The notes below the pieces were generated by a model, which saw nothing but the letters and a program-made list of their open reading frames with translations, was not told the origin of the DNA and ran no database searches. From Williamsia phyllosphaerae (GTDB lineage Bacteria; Actinomycetota; Actinomycetes; Mycobacteriales; Mycobacteriaceae): a stretch of DNA of 64,000 nt. Location: the NCBI RefSeq assembly GCF_014635305.1, contig NZ_BMCS01000001.1, positions 1 through 64,000 of the forward strand, read 5' to 3'. Positions within the stretch are counted from its first letter, which is position 1, and each line of letters starts with the position of its first letter. A program made the position numbers and the translations under genes. This document shows, one piece after another, positions 16,657 through 25,109 of this stretch.

Positions 16657-17511
16657 ATGAGCACCAAGAAGATGGACACCAACCACGACGGCACCACCGA
16701 TGTGGTCCTCACCGACGTCGACAACGACGGCACCGTCGACTACGGCGAGGCCGACACCAATCGTGACGGCATCGCCGATGTCCGGGCCTCGGACACCGAC
16801 GGCGACGGACGTATCGATGTCCTGGTGACCGACACCGATCACGACGGCCGCTACGACCGGCAGGTCGTCGACGCCGACAGCGACGGCCGCCCCGATTCGA
16901 CCACCAGCGTCGACCTGCGTGCCAACACCCTGTCCGGCACCGAGCCCACCACCGCGACGTCGAGCAGCGACAACGACTCGACGAGCAGCAACACCGCGTC
17001 GGAGGGCTACCGGTCCTCGGAGTCCTACAGCCGCTCGACGACCACCGAGTCCTCGACCACCTCCAGCCACGACTCGACCTACGGCTCCTCGGCCGATCGG
17101 TCCACCACCTCGTCGCAGGACCAGGACGGTCGGTGGGAACTCGACACCAACCACGACGGCACCAACGACGTCGTGCTCACCGACACCGACAGCGACGGTG
17201 AGGCCGACACCGCCTCCTGGGACACCGACGGCGACGGACGCATCGACGTCGTGCAGGTCGACGCCGACGGTGACGGCACCTGGGACCACAAATATGTCGA
17301 CACCAACCACGACGGCCGCGCCGACATCGAGATCCGCGACACCGACGGCGACCACTACTACGACACCGCCCGCATCGACTCCGACCACGACGGCGACGTC
17401 GACCACTCCACCTCGAACTACACCGACCCCGCACCCCAGACCGAAGTCCACCTCGACTACCAGGCCAACGACCCCGGCCACGACACCGGACACGACAGCT
17501 TCGGCTTCTGA
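16657..17511 (+). CDS. Protein built of DxDxDG calcium-type loops
   Basis: A 284-residue, strongly acidic protein with GAGGAGA 7 bases before the ATG. Two blocks of loops, residues 7 to about 80 and about 161 to 250, repeat a 9-13 residue unit of the form D-x-[DN]-x-D-G-x-x-D (for example DTDGDGRIDV and DADGDGTWDH). They are joined by an 80-residue Ser/Thr-rich linker. The pattern matches dockerin/thrombospondin type 3-like calcium-binding loops. There is no signal peptide or membrane segment, which is odd for such repeats, since they are usually extracellular. It is divergent from the dynamin operon and may be co-regulated. The exact function is unknown. Confidence 0.8.
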   Translation: MSTKKMDTNHDGTTDVVLTDVDNDGTVDYGEADTNRDGIADVRASDTDGDGRIDVLVTDTDHDGRYDRQVVDADSDGRPDSTTSVDLRANTLSGTEPTTATSSSDNDSTSSNTASEGYRSSESYSRSTTTESSTTSSHDSTYGSSADRSTTSSQDQDGRWELDTNHDGTNDVVLTDTDSDGEADTASWDTDGDGRIDVVQVDADGDGTWDHKYVDTNHDGRADIEIRDTDGDHYYDTARIDSDHDGDVDHSTSNYTDPAPQTEVHLDYQANDPGHDTGHDSFGF

Positions 17512-17530
17512 TCCCACCCCACGCACCAGG

Positions 17531-17560
17531 TTCGGCGATCGGTGATGACCGGTCGCCGAA
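17531..17560 (+). terminator. Hairpin after the repeat-protein gene
   Basis: TTCGGCGATCGG at 17531-17542 pairs with CCGGTCGCCGAA at 17549-17560 (one G-U pair) around TGATGA. It lies 20 bases after the stop and 41 bases before the lipoprotein ATG, so it probably separates the two transcripts. Confidence 0.6.
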
Positions 17561-17600
17561 TCGGTGCGACCATCTACCGACCACATCGAGGAGAACTTCC

Positions 17601-18866
17601 ATGCGCGCGAGAACCCTCCTGGCGACGACGGCTGCGATCACCTGCATCACCGGCCTCACCGCCTGCACGTCCACCACCGACGGCACCGGCGTCGCCGCGT
17701 CGTCGTCGGGAGCATCCGCGTCGACGGCGACGTCGGCGTCGAGCACCGCGGTCAACACCGCCCAACTCGACACCGGCACCTACCCGACGTCGCCGTCGGC
17801 CCCCTTCGGCTTCGCGACCGCCCCTGACCCGGAGATCGTCGGAGCGGAGGGGCAGCGGCTGGCCGAGTTCGTCACGATCCCCTCGGAGATCGATCCCGAG
17901 ATGACCGACGTCGGTCTGCCCACCGGCGTGGTGTTCGGGACCAACAACCTGAGGTCGGTGTTCGCCTCGAAGGCCGTCGCCGACGCGGCCGGTGTCAAAG
18001 GTCTCGTCACGGGCTTCTTCACCTCGGCGGGCCAGCCGAAGAAGAAGATCAGCGACAAGACCAGGTCGTTGACGCAGCTGGTGCTGCGGTACAACTCGCC
18101 GGCGGCGGCGAACACCGCCGCGATCGCCATGAACAACGCGTCGATCGCCCGCCCCGCCGACGGTGAGATCGCCTTCGCGCCGGCCACCATCTCGAATCTG
18201 CCGGGCACCCTCGTCAGTCGGGCGTCCGGCCAGTTCCCCGGGATGCGTTCGTTCACCGCGCACAACAGCTACGTCATCTCCACCGGCGTGGCGGTGCCGC
18301 CCGGACAGGAGGGCAGCGCCGAGTCGATCATCCGCACAGCGGTCGCGAAACAGATCCCGTTGATCGACCGCTTCCCCGCGACACCGATCGTCCCGGGGGT
18401 GAAGTCGCGAATCAAACTGGATCAGAACAACATCCTGATCTACGCCATCCCGGAGACCGACGGGCAGATGCTGGGTGGACTCACCCGCGGCGTGTACGGC
18501 CCGCGCGGGATGGCCAGTGTGGAGGGACCGGAGATCCTCACGACCCTGCAGGACAACGGGTCCGAGCACAACGCGGTCTGGCGGTCGACGGTGTACCGCG
18601 CCACCACCGAGAGCGATGCGTCGGAGATCCTGACCAAGCTCGTCGACCGGGATCTCGCGGCCGGCTACTCGCGCAGCGGGTCGCCGGCGGGTCTGCCGAC
18701 CGCCACCTGCGTCACGCAGGACACCGCCTCCGGGCAGCAGAACAATTGCTATGTCCCCGAGGGCCGCTACATCGGCGCGACCTACGACCGCGACGCGGTC
18801 AAGGCCAGGCAGATGATCTCGGCGCAGTACCTGATCCTCACGAAGGCTGATCAGACGGCGAACTGA
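17601..18866 (+). CDS. Lipoprotein of unknown function
   Basis: A 421-residue protein with a lipoprotein signal peptide: basic MRAR, hydrophobic core, and lipobox LTAC with Cys at residue 22. A Ser/Ala/Thr linker (about 23-55) is followed by a globular domain that begins with YPTSPSAPFGFATAPDP, and two cysteines near the end (ATCVTQ and NNCYVP) may pair. Paralogues of this size are common in Gordonia, Nocardia and mycobacteria without an assigned role. AGGAGAA lies before the ATG. It converges on the SMR gene. A link to the envelope-stress operon next door is possible but not shown. Confidence 0.8.
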   Translation: MRARTLLATTAAITCITGLTACTSTTDGTGVAASSSGASASTATSASSTAVNTAQLDTGTYPTSPSAPFGFATAPDPEIVGAEGQRLAEFVTIPSEIDPEMTDVGLPTGVVFGTNNLRSVFASKAVADAAGVKGLVTGFFTSAGQPKKKISDKTRSLTQLVLRYNSPAAANTAAIAMNNASIARPADGEIAFAPATISNLPGTLVSRASGQFPGMRSFTAHNSYVISTGVAVPPGQEGSAESIIRTAVAKQIPLIDRFPATPIVPGVKSRIKLDQNNILIYAIPETDGQMLGGLTRGVYGPRGMASVEGPEILTTLQDNGSEHNAVWRSTVYRATTESDASEILTKLVDRDLAAGYSRSGSPAGLPTATCVTQDTASGQQNNCYVPEGRYIGATYDRDAVKARQMISAQYLILTKADQTAN

Positions 18867-18903
18867 CGATCGACCGGCCGCTGGGATCTCGTGCACCGAG
18901 ACC

Positions 18904-19227
18904 TCAGTGGCCGGCGCCGATCTCGATCAGGAGCACCCCGGCGACGACCAGGCCGATACCGACTCCCATCACCTTCGTGAGGGCCTCGCCGAACAGGTAG
19001 CGGCTCGCGACGGCGGTCAGAGCGACACCGGTCGCCGCCCAGATCCCGTACGCGACACCGAGCCCGACACCGTGCGACAGCGTCAACGACAGGAACACGA
19101 ACGACAGCAGGTAGCCGACCGCGACGGCGATGTACCAGAGGTTCTTTCCGCCGGCGGCGGCCCGCAGCGCGAGGGTGCCTGCCACCTCCGAGCCGATCGC
19201 GACGACGAGGAACGCCCATCCGCTCAC
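18904..19227 (-). CDS. Small multidrug resistance (SMR) transporter subunit, second of a pair
   Basis: A 107-residue, four-helix protein starting at a GTG (19225-19227) that overlaps the previous stop by four bases. The conserved helix 1 glutamate is present (IGSEVAGTLAL), as are the VAYGIWAATGVALTAV stretch of helix 3 and FGEALTKVMG leading into helix 4. SMR proteins exchange protons for cationic drugs or guanidinium-like compounds. Two adjacent, unequal SMR genes usually form a heterodimer (EbrAB or YkkCD type). It ends the cysD operon. Confidence 0.88.
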   Translation of the reverse strand: MSGWAFLVVAIGSEVAGTLALRAAAGGKNLWYIAVAVGYLLSFVFLSLTLSHGVGLGVAYGIWAATGVALTAVASRYLFGEALTKVMGVGIGLVVAGVLLIEIGAGH

Positions 19228-19571
19228 GACGGGTCGACCGATTTCCCTGCGCGCGGGCCGGATCCCAGTTCGATGCAGAGGACCCCACCGATCACGAGGA
19301 CCATGCCTGCGGCCATGACCACGGTGACCGTCTCCCCGAACAGGACCGACGACATCACAGCGGTCGCGGCCACCCCGAGGGCGCCCCAGATCCCGTACGC
19401 CACCCCGAGCGGGAACCCGCGTCGCAACACCCGGTCCAGTAGGACGAAGGCGGCGAGGTAGCCGATCACCACAAGCGCGTACCACCCCGGATGATCCAGA
19501 GCAGCCTTCAGGGCGAGTGAACCTGCGACCTCGGAGACGATGGCCGCGCCGAGGAACAGCCAGGTGATCAC
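19224..19571 (-). CDS. Small multidrug resistance (SMR) transporter subunit, first of a pair
   Basis: A 115-residue, four-helix protein starting at a GTG (19569-19571), only four bases after the cysQ stop. It has the helix 1 glutamate (AAIVSEVAGSLALKAAL), VAYGIWGALGVAATAV and FGETVTVVMAAG. A short hydrophilic tail (GPRAGKSVDPS) distinguishes it from its partner. Coupled translation with the second SMR gene supports a heterodimer. Its place in a sulfate-activation operon is unusual. Confidence 0.88.
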   Translation of the reverse strand: MITWLFLGAAIVSEVAGSLALKAALDHPGWYALVVIGYLAAFVLLDRVLRRGFPLGVAYGIWGALGVAATAVMSSVLFGETVTVVMAAGMVLVIGGVLCIELGSGPRAGKSVDPS

Positions 19572-19575
19572 CGGG

Positions 19576-20343
19576 TCAGGCCATCGCGCCGAGCACGGTC
19601 TGCGCGAGTTCGGGCCGGCAGATGACGAGGTCGGGAAGGTAGACGTCGGACTGGTTGTAGACCAACGGGGATCCGTCGATGCGGCTGCACCACAGACCGG
19701 CGGCCTGCGCGACCGCGACCGGGGCCGCCGAGTCCCACTCGTATTGCCCGCCCGCGTGGACGTAGGCGTCGGCCTCACCGCGCAGGACCGCCATCGCCTT
19801 GGCGCCCGCGGAGCCGAGCGGCACCGCGACACCGCCGATTGCCGTCGCGACGTCGTCGGAGAAGGTGGGCGGTCGGGAGCCGCTGATCACCACCCGCGGC
19901 ACGTCACCGCGCGGCGTCGACATCAGCCCGGCGGTGGGTGCGACGGCGCCGGAACCACTGTCGTAGGTGATCTCGAGGGCCGGTAGCGACACCGCGCCCA
20001 CGACCAGACCCTCGTCGGCGGTCCACAGCGCCACGTGGACTGCCCAATCGGCGTGGCCCTCCATGCCGTACTCGCGCGTCCCGTCCACCGGGTCGACGAT
20101 CCACACCCGGGGAGCCTGCAGTCGCGTGCGGTCGTCGGCCGATTCTTCCGACAGCACCGCGTCGTCGGGCCGGCGCTGCGCCAGTTGTGCGAGCAGCCAG
20201 TCGTTGGACTGTTGATCGCCCGCGTCGCCGAGTTCTCGCCCGGACAGACCGCTCTCGCGCCGCAGACGGACCAGCAGTTCACCCGCCCCGGTGGCCAGTT
20301 CGGCGGCCAGGGCGATGTCGGCCTCGAATCCCACCGCGCTCAC
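19576..20343 (-). CDS. cysQ: 3'(2'),5'-bisphosphate nucleotidase CysQ
   Basis: A 255-residue inositol-monophosphatase-fold enzyme. Metal-binding motifs are LSEESADD, WIVDPVDGTREY and EWDSAAPVAVAQ. CysQ hydrolyses 3'-phosphoadenosine 5'-phosphate (PAP), the by-product of PAPS-dependent sulfation and reduction, and so prevents its build-up. Its start overlaps the cysNC stop by four bases, placing it in the PAPS-making operon. Confidence 0.93.
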   Translation of the reverse strand: MSAVGFEADIALAAELATGAGELLVRLRRESGLSGRELGDAGDQQSNDWLLAQLAQRRPDDAVLSEESADDRTRLQAPRVWIVDPVDGTREYGMEGHADWAVHVALWTADEGLVVGAVSLPALEITYDSGSGAVAPTAGLMSTPRGDVPRVVISGSRPPTFSDDVATAIGGVAVPLGSAGAKAMAVLRGEADAYVHAGGQYEWDSAAPVAVAQAAGLWCSRIDGSPLVYNQSDVYLPDLVICRPELAQTVLGAMA

Positions 20344-22226
20344 AGGCCGAGGTTCCGGATCACGGCGTCGGCGACCTCGCCGGGCGAGCCGTCGGCGGGG
20401 GTCACCACGAGTTCTGCCGTGCTGGGGCGCTCATATGGGGAGTCTATGCCGGTGAACTGTTTCACCTCGCCTGCCCGCGCACGGGCATAGAGCCCCTTGG
20501 GATCTCGCCGCTCGCATTCCTCGAGCGGCGTGTCGACGAACACCTCGTAGAACGGCAGCTCGCGGGCGGCGTGGATCTCCCGCGCCCGTTGGCGCTCGTC
20601 GGCGAACGGGCTGATCAGCGAGACGATCGCGATCGCGCCCGAGTCGGCGAACAGGGTCGCCACCTCGGAGGTGCGACGGATGTTCTCGCGACGGTCGTCG
20701 TCGCCGAAACCGAGATCCGAGTTGAGTCCGTGACGGAGGTTGTCGCCGTCCATGAGGTAGGCCGGGCGACCCGCCGCGACGAGCCGGCGCTCCAGTTCCA
20801 CTGCGATGGAACTCTTCCCGGAGGCCGACAGCCCGGTCAGCCAGATGGTGCCACCACGGTAGGGCCGTTGGTCGGCCGACACCTTCGACCCGTGCCACAC
20901 CACGTTGCTGTCCCGGGCGACCGGGCCGGTGATCATGCCGGCGCCGACGGTCTTGTTGGTCGCCTCGTCGACGAGGATGAAGCTGCCCGTCTCACGGTTG
21001 CGGCGGTAGCCGTCGAACATCAACGGCTGCTGGGAGTGCAGTGTGATGCGGCCGATCTCGTTCAGTGACAGTGATTCTGCGTTCTCGTCCCGGTGCAGCG
21101 AGTTGACGTCGAGCCGGTAGGCGATCGAGCTGATCGAGGCGCGCGACTCGGTCGTCGTGGAGGCGATCACGTACCGGTTGCCCTCACGGAGCTCGCCGTC
21201 CTCGGAGAACCAGCAGACCATCGCGTCGATGTCACGGCCCACATACGGACGGTTGTTGGGTCGGGCGATCATCTCGCCACGGGCGACATCGATCTCGTCG
21301 GCGAGCGAGATCGACACGGCCATCGGCGCGAACGCCTCGGTGACCTCGACTCCCCCTGGCCCCCAGATGGACTCGATCGTGCTGCCGAATCCACTGGGGA
21401 GCACCACGACGTCGTCACCGGGCTTGAACGTGCCGCCGGCGATGGTGCCCGCGTAGCTGCGGTGGTCGGACCCGTCGCTGCGCTGCGGGCGGATCACGTA
21501 CTGCACCGGCATGCGGGCGTCGATCAGGTTGCGGTCCGATGCGATGTGGACGCGCTCGAGGTGGTCGAGCAGAGGGCCGCCGTGGTACCAGGGCATGTTG
21601 ACCGAGGTGTCGACGATGTTGTCGCCCAACAGCGCCGAGACCGGGACGAAGGTGAGGTCGGTGACGTTGAGCTTGGAGGCGAAGGTCGCGAACTCGTCGC
21701 GGATCTCGTCGAAGCGCTCCTGCGACCAGTCGACGAGATCCATCTTGTTCACCGCGAGCGTGAGGTGCGGGATACCCAGCAGCGACGACAGGAACGCGTG
21801 CCGACGCGTCTGTTCGAGAACCCCTTTGCGGGCGTCGATCAGCACGATCGCCAGATCGGCGGTCGAGGCGCCGGTCACCATGTTCCGGGTGTACTGCACG
21901 TGCCCGGGGGTGTCGGCGATGATGAATTTCCGTCGCGGCGTGGAGAAGTACCGGTAGGCGACGTCGATGGTGATGCCCTGCTCGCGCTCGGCCCGCAGAC
22001 CGTCGGTGAGCAGTGCGAGGTTGGCGTACTCGTCGCCGCGCTCGGCGCTGGTCCGTTCGATCGAGGCCATCTGATCGGCGAAGATCGACTTCGAGTCGTA
22101 GAGCAGGCGACCGATGAGCGTCGACTTGCCGTCGTCGACGCTGCCCGCGGTGGCCAGGCGCAGGAGTTCCTTGCCGCCGCGCAGGGCGGCGGTCTCCGTC
22201 CGCAGACGGTCGGCGGGGATGGTCAT
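20340..22226 (-). CDS. cysNC: Bifunctional sulfate adenylyltransferase GTPase / APS kinase CysNC
   Basis: A 628-residue fusion. The CysN part (1 to about 440) is an EF-Tu-like GTPase with GSVDDGKST, DTPGH and NKMD motifs, driving APS synthesis by CysD. The CysC part (about 450-628) has the kinase P-loop GLSASGKSS and makes PAPS from APS. The ATG overlaps the cysD stop by one base (TGATG). The protein is cytosolic. PAPS made here would serve reduction and sulfotransferases such as the one at 29,711. Confidence 0.96.
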   Translation of the reverse strand: MTIPADRLRTETAALRGGKELLRLATAGSVDDGKSTLIGRLLYDSKSIFADQMASIERTSAERGDEYANLALLTDGLRAEREQGITIDVAYRYFSTPRRKFIIADTPGHVQYTRNMVTGASTADLAIVLIDARKGVLEQTRRHAFLSSLLGIPHLTLAVNKMDLVDWSQERFDEIRDEFATFASKLNVTDLTFVPVSALLGDNIVDTSVNMPWYHGGPLLDHLERVHIASDRNLIDARMPVQYVIRPQRSDGSDHRSYAGTIAGGTFKPGDDVVVLPSGFGSTIESIWGPGGVEVTEAFAPMAVSISLADEIDVARGEMIARPNNRPYVGRDIDAMVCWFSEDGELREGNRYVIASTTTESRASISSIAYRLDVNSLHRDENAESLSLNEIGRITLHSQQPLMFDGYRRNRETGSFILVDEATNKTVGAGMITGPVARDSNVVWHGSKVSADQRPYRGGTIWLTGLSASGKSSIAVELERRLVAAGRPAYLMDGDNLRHGLNSDLGFGDDDRRENIRRTSEVATLFADSGAIAIVSLISPFADERQRAREIHAARELPFYEVFVDTPLEECERRDPKGLYARARAGEVKQFTGIDSPYERPSTAELVVTPADGSPGEVADAVIRNLGL

Positions 22227-23140
22227 CAGAAGTACCCCTCTTTCTTCCGGTCTTCCATGCCCGATTCCGAGATCCGGTCGTCGGCACGGGTCGCGCCGCG
22301 TTCGGTGAGCCGGGTGGCGGCGACCTCGTCGATCACCTCGGCCACGGTCGCGGCCGTGCTCTCCACACAGCCGGTGCACGTGGCGTCCCCGACGGTGCGG
22401 AAGCGCACGGTCTCGGTGTGCGACCGCTCGCCGTCGGCGATCTCGAGGAAACGTGTCTTCGCCAGTAACATCCCGTCGCGGGGGACGACCTCGCGCTGAT
22501 GCGCGTAGTAGATGGACGGCAGATCGATCGCCTCGGCCTCGATGTACTGCCAGATGTCGAGTTCGGTCCAGTTGCTCAGCGGGAACACCCGGATGTGCTC
22601 GCCCTTGGCGTGACGGCCGTTGTAGAGGTTCCACAGTTCTGGCCGCTGCGCGCGAGGATCCCAGGCGCCGAAGCGATCCCGGAAGCTGAACACCCGCTCC
22701 TTGGCGCGGGCCTTCTCCTCGTCGCGTCGGGCCCCGCCGAAGACCGCGTCGAACCGGTTCTCGGTGATGCCGCGCAGCAGAGCCGCGGTCTGCAGACGGT
22801 TGCGGCTCGCGCCGGGACCGGTCTGCTCCACGACGCGGCCGGCGTCGATGTCGTCCTGCACGCTGGAGACGATCAGCCGCACCCCGGTCTCGGCGACCAC
22901 GCGATCCCGGTACTCGATGACCTCGTCGAAGTTGTGCCCGGTGTCGACGTGCATGAGTGGGAACGGGATCGGCGCGGGCCAGAAGGCCTTGCGGGCCAGG
23001 TGGAACATGACCACCGAGTCCTTGCCGCCCGAGAAGAGCAGGCCCGGCCGCTCGAACGTGGCCGCGACCTCTCGGAAGATGTGGACCGATTCGGCTTCCA
23101 ACGCACTCAGGTGCGACAGCTCATACCCGATCTGGGGCAC
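22226..23140 (-). CDS. cysD: Sulfate adenylyltransferase subunit CysD
   Basis: A 304-residue PP-loop ATP-transferase with SGGKDS near residue 38, GGARRDEEKARAKERVFSFR and FPLSNWTELDIWQYI. It starts at a GTG with GAGGAG 8 bases upstream. It forms ATP sulfurylase with CysN, activating sulfate to APS. It is the first gene of the five-gene operon cysD-cysNC-cysQ-SMR-SMR and is divergent from the IclR-type gene. Confidence 0.96.
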   Translation of the reverse strand: MPQIGYELSHLSALEAESVHIFREVAATFERPGLLFSGGKDSVVMFHLARKAFWPAPIPFPLMHVDTGHNFDEVIEYRDRVVAETGVRLIVSSVQDDIDAGRVVEQTGPGASRNRLQTAALLRGITENRFDAVFGGARRDEEKARAKERVFSFRDRFGAWDPRAQRPELWNLYNGRHAKGEHIRVFPLSNWTELDIWQYIEAEAIDLPSIYYAHQREVVPRDGMLLAKTRFLEIADGERSHTETVRFRTVGDATCTGCVESTAATVAEVIDEVAATRLTERGATRADDRISESGMEDRKKEGYF

Positions 23141-23224
23141 TGACGACTCCTCACTCGATCACTGTTGTCGACCCTCGGCCACGTACCTGCGTCCATCGAA
23201 CACCGCACGCCGATGAACCTTGCA

Positions 23225-23256
23225 ATGTCGGTTATTCGACACTACCGTTCGACAAT
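23225..23256 (+). promoter_or_regulatory. Candidate operator of the IclR-type regulator
   Basis: TGTCG-GTTATT-CGACA at 23226-23241 is an inverted repeat, and a further TTCGACA lies at 23248-23254, three bases before the regulator's ATG. The repeat of TTCGACA overlapping the likely promoter suggests autoregulation, and possibly control of the divergent cysD operon. Confidence 0.5.
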
Positions 23257-24150
23257 ATGACACTGAATGTAGGTGCCGACGACGCCGATCGTCAACCGGT
23301 GTCGGCGCCGACCCGACGGGTCGTGTCGGTGATCGACCACCTGGCCGACGACGTGTCGGCGCGACCCACGCTGGCCGATATCATCCGCGCCACGGACATG
23401 ACCCGGGCGACCGCACACGCGGTCCTCACCCAGCTCTGCGCCGACGGCTGGACGGTCCGCGACGACGCCGGGCGCTTCTCGCTGGCCCCGCGCTTCCTCG
23501 CCCGCATCCGGCACGCCGCCGGCGCCCAACCCTTGACCAGCGCAGCCCGGCCGGTACTCACCGACCTGCACCGGCGGATCGGACTGCCGGTCTTCCTCTC
23601 CGAGCGCGACGGCGAGTTCATCCAGATCACCGAGATCGCCGGCGACATCGGCTGGGCCACTCCGGGCACCCGGATCCCCGTCACCGCCCCGCTGTGCCGC
23701 GAGTACATCGCGTGGGCGGGGGGCCGCGAGCAGGCCGAGTGGCTCGCGACCGCGCCGCCACCGAGTCGTAACCGCCTCGCATCCTTGCTGGCCGTCATCC
23801 GCGAGCGGGGGTACAGCGTGGAGCGCCTGGGCCCCGAGGCAACCGAGGTCATGGCGACGCTGCGTGCGGTGCACCTCACCGACGCGTCGCAGCCGGTCCG
23901 GCGACGCCTGGCCGATCTGCTCATGGACCTGATGAACTCCGACTACCGACCCGAGGACCTCGACGGCGACGTCCGGGCGCTGTCGGTGGCGGCGCCCGTG
24001 CGCACCGAGGCCGACCGCACCGCGCAGAACCGGGTCTCGTCGTCGATAGTGATCTGCCCCGGCACCAGAGTGGGCGGATCCGCGCTCGCGGCGCTGGTCG
24101 AGGAGCTGCAGGGCGCAGCCGCGGAGATCGAGCGCGCCCTGCTGCGCTGA
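23257..24150 (+). CDS. IclR-family transcriptional regulator
   Basis: A 297-residue protein. It has an N-terminal winged helix (about 25-85; TLADIIRATDMTRATAHAVL) and a C-terminal effector domain (about 95-290) with FLSERDGEFIQITEIAGDIG and the late VGGSALAALVEELQGAAAEI segment. There is no clear Shine-Dalgarno sequence before the ATG, so it may be leaderless. It stands between the cysD operon and the hydratase/acyl-CoA dehydrogenase operon, so it could control either. The effector is unknown. Confidence 0.82.
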   Translation: MTLNVGADDADRQPVSAPTRRVVSVIDHLADDVSARPTLADIIRATDMTRATAHAVLTQLCADGWTVRDDAGRFSLAPRFLARIRHAAGAQPLTSAARPVLTDLHRRIGLPVFLSERDGEFIQITEIAGDIGWATPGTRIPVTAPLCREYIAWAGGREQAEWLATAPPPSRNRLASLLAVIRERGYSVERLGPEATEVMATLRAVHLTDASQPVRRRLADLLMDLMNSDYRPEDLDGDVRALSVAAPVRTEADRTAQNRVSSSIVICPGTRVGGSALAALVEELQGAAAEIERALLR

Positions 24151-24159
24151 GCTTTACCA

Positions 24160-24173
24160 ACCAAGCACTTGCT
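24160..24173 (+). promoter_or_regulatory. KstR2-type operator
   Basis: ACCAAGCACTTGCT matches the published KstR2 consensus AnCAAGnnCTTGnT at every fixed position. It lies 15 bases before the ATG of the enoyl-CoA hydratase gene, the right place for repression. KstR2 controls breakdown of the sterol C and D rings (HIP-CoA pathway). Confidence 0.75.
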
Positions 24174-24188
24174 AGGTAGGGTCGAGCC

Positions 24189-25109
24189 ATGACCGAGCCC
24201 GCCAGCCAGATCCCGGCGCCCCTCACCGGCGACCAGCTCACCGCCGACTCGACGCCGGTGGCCTACGAGGTCACCGACGGCGTCGCCTACGTGACGCTCA
24301 ACCGCCCCGACTTCCGGAACGCGCAGAACTCGGTGATGACGTACTCGCTCGACGCCGCCTTCGTGCGCGCCGTCGACGACAACGCGGTGAAGGTGATCGT
24401 CCTGCGCGCGAACGGCAAACACTTCTCGGCGGGCCACGACATCGGGACCCCCGAGCGCGACTTCCACGTGCAGTATCCGAACACCGCGTCGCTGTACTGG
24501 GATCACACCGATCGCAGCGGGGGCGACCAGCGACTCGCCCGCGAGATCGAGGTCTACGTCGGCATGTGTCGTCGGTGGCGCGAGATCCCGAAGCCGATGA
24601 TCGCCCAGGTCCACGGCGCCTGCATCGCCGGAGGCCTCATGCTGGCCTGGGTGTGTGACTTCATCGTCGCCTCCGACGACGCCTTCTTCTCCGATCCCGT
24701 GGTGCGGATGGGCATCCCGGGTGTCGAGTACTTCGCACACGCCTTCGTCCTCGGGCCGCGCCGGGCCAAGGAGTTGCTGTTCACCGGCGAGCGGTTCACC
24801 GCGGCCCAGGCGCTCCAGTGGGGCATGGTCAACCACGTCGTCCCCCGGGATGACCTGCAGGACAAGGTGACCGAGATCTCCGGGCGCATCACCGAGATGC
24901 CGCAGCTCGGACTGGCCCTGGCCAAGAAGGCCGTCAACATCTGCGAGGACCAGATGGGCCTGCGCAACTCCATGGACTCGGTGTTCGGGTGGCATCACTT
25001 CGCGCACAGCGCCAACGCGGAGGCGGCCGGTGGCGACTCCCTCGGCGGGATGGACGCGAAGTCGATGAAGGCCAGCGCCGGATCGACGAGCGCGGGCGGA
25101 AACGCCTGA
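24189..25109 (+). CDS. Enoyl-CoA hydratase/isomerase family protein
   Basis: A 306-residue crotonase-fold enzyme, longer than most because of an insertion near residues 95-125. The oxyanion-hole residues lie in FSAGHDIG and VHGACIAGGLMLAWVCDFIV. FFSDPVVRMGIPGVEY covers the region that normally carries a catalytic Glu, which is not obvious here. A KstR2-type operator sits just upstream, and the stop overlaps the first acyl-CoA dehydrogenase start by one base. A role in acyl-CoA beta-oxidation of a sterol-derived intermediate is inferred. The exact substrate cannot be told. Confidence 0.82.
   Translation: MTEPASQIPAPLTGDQLTADSTPVAYEVTDGVAYVTLNRPDFRNAQNSVMTYSLDAAFVRAVDDNAVKVIVLRANGKHFSAGHDIGTPERDFHVQYPNTASLYWDHTDRSGGDQRLAREIEVYVGMCRRWREIPKPMIAQVHGACIAGGLMLAWVCDFIVASDDAFFSDPVVRMGIPGVEYFAHAFVLGPRRAKELLFTGERFTAAQALQWGMVNHVVPRDDLQDKVTEISGRITEMPQLGLALAKKAVNICEDQMGLRNSMDSVFGWHHFAHSANAEAAGGDSLGGMDAKSMKASAGSTSAGGNA

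Noticed and set aside
18881..18907. Imperfect hairpin after the lipoprotein gene
   Set aside because: About 9 of 11 pairs with no U-tract; not strong enough to call a terminator.
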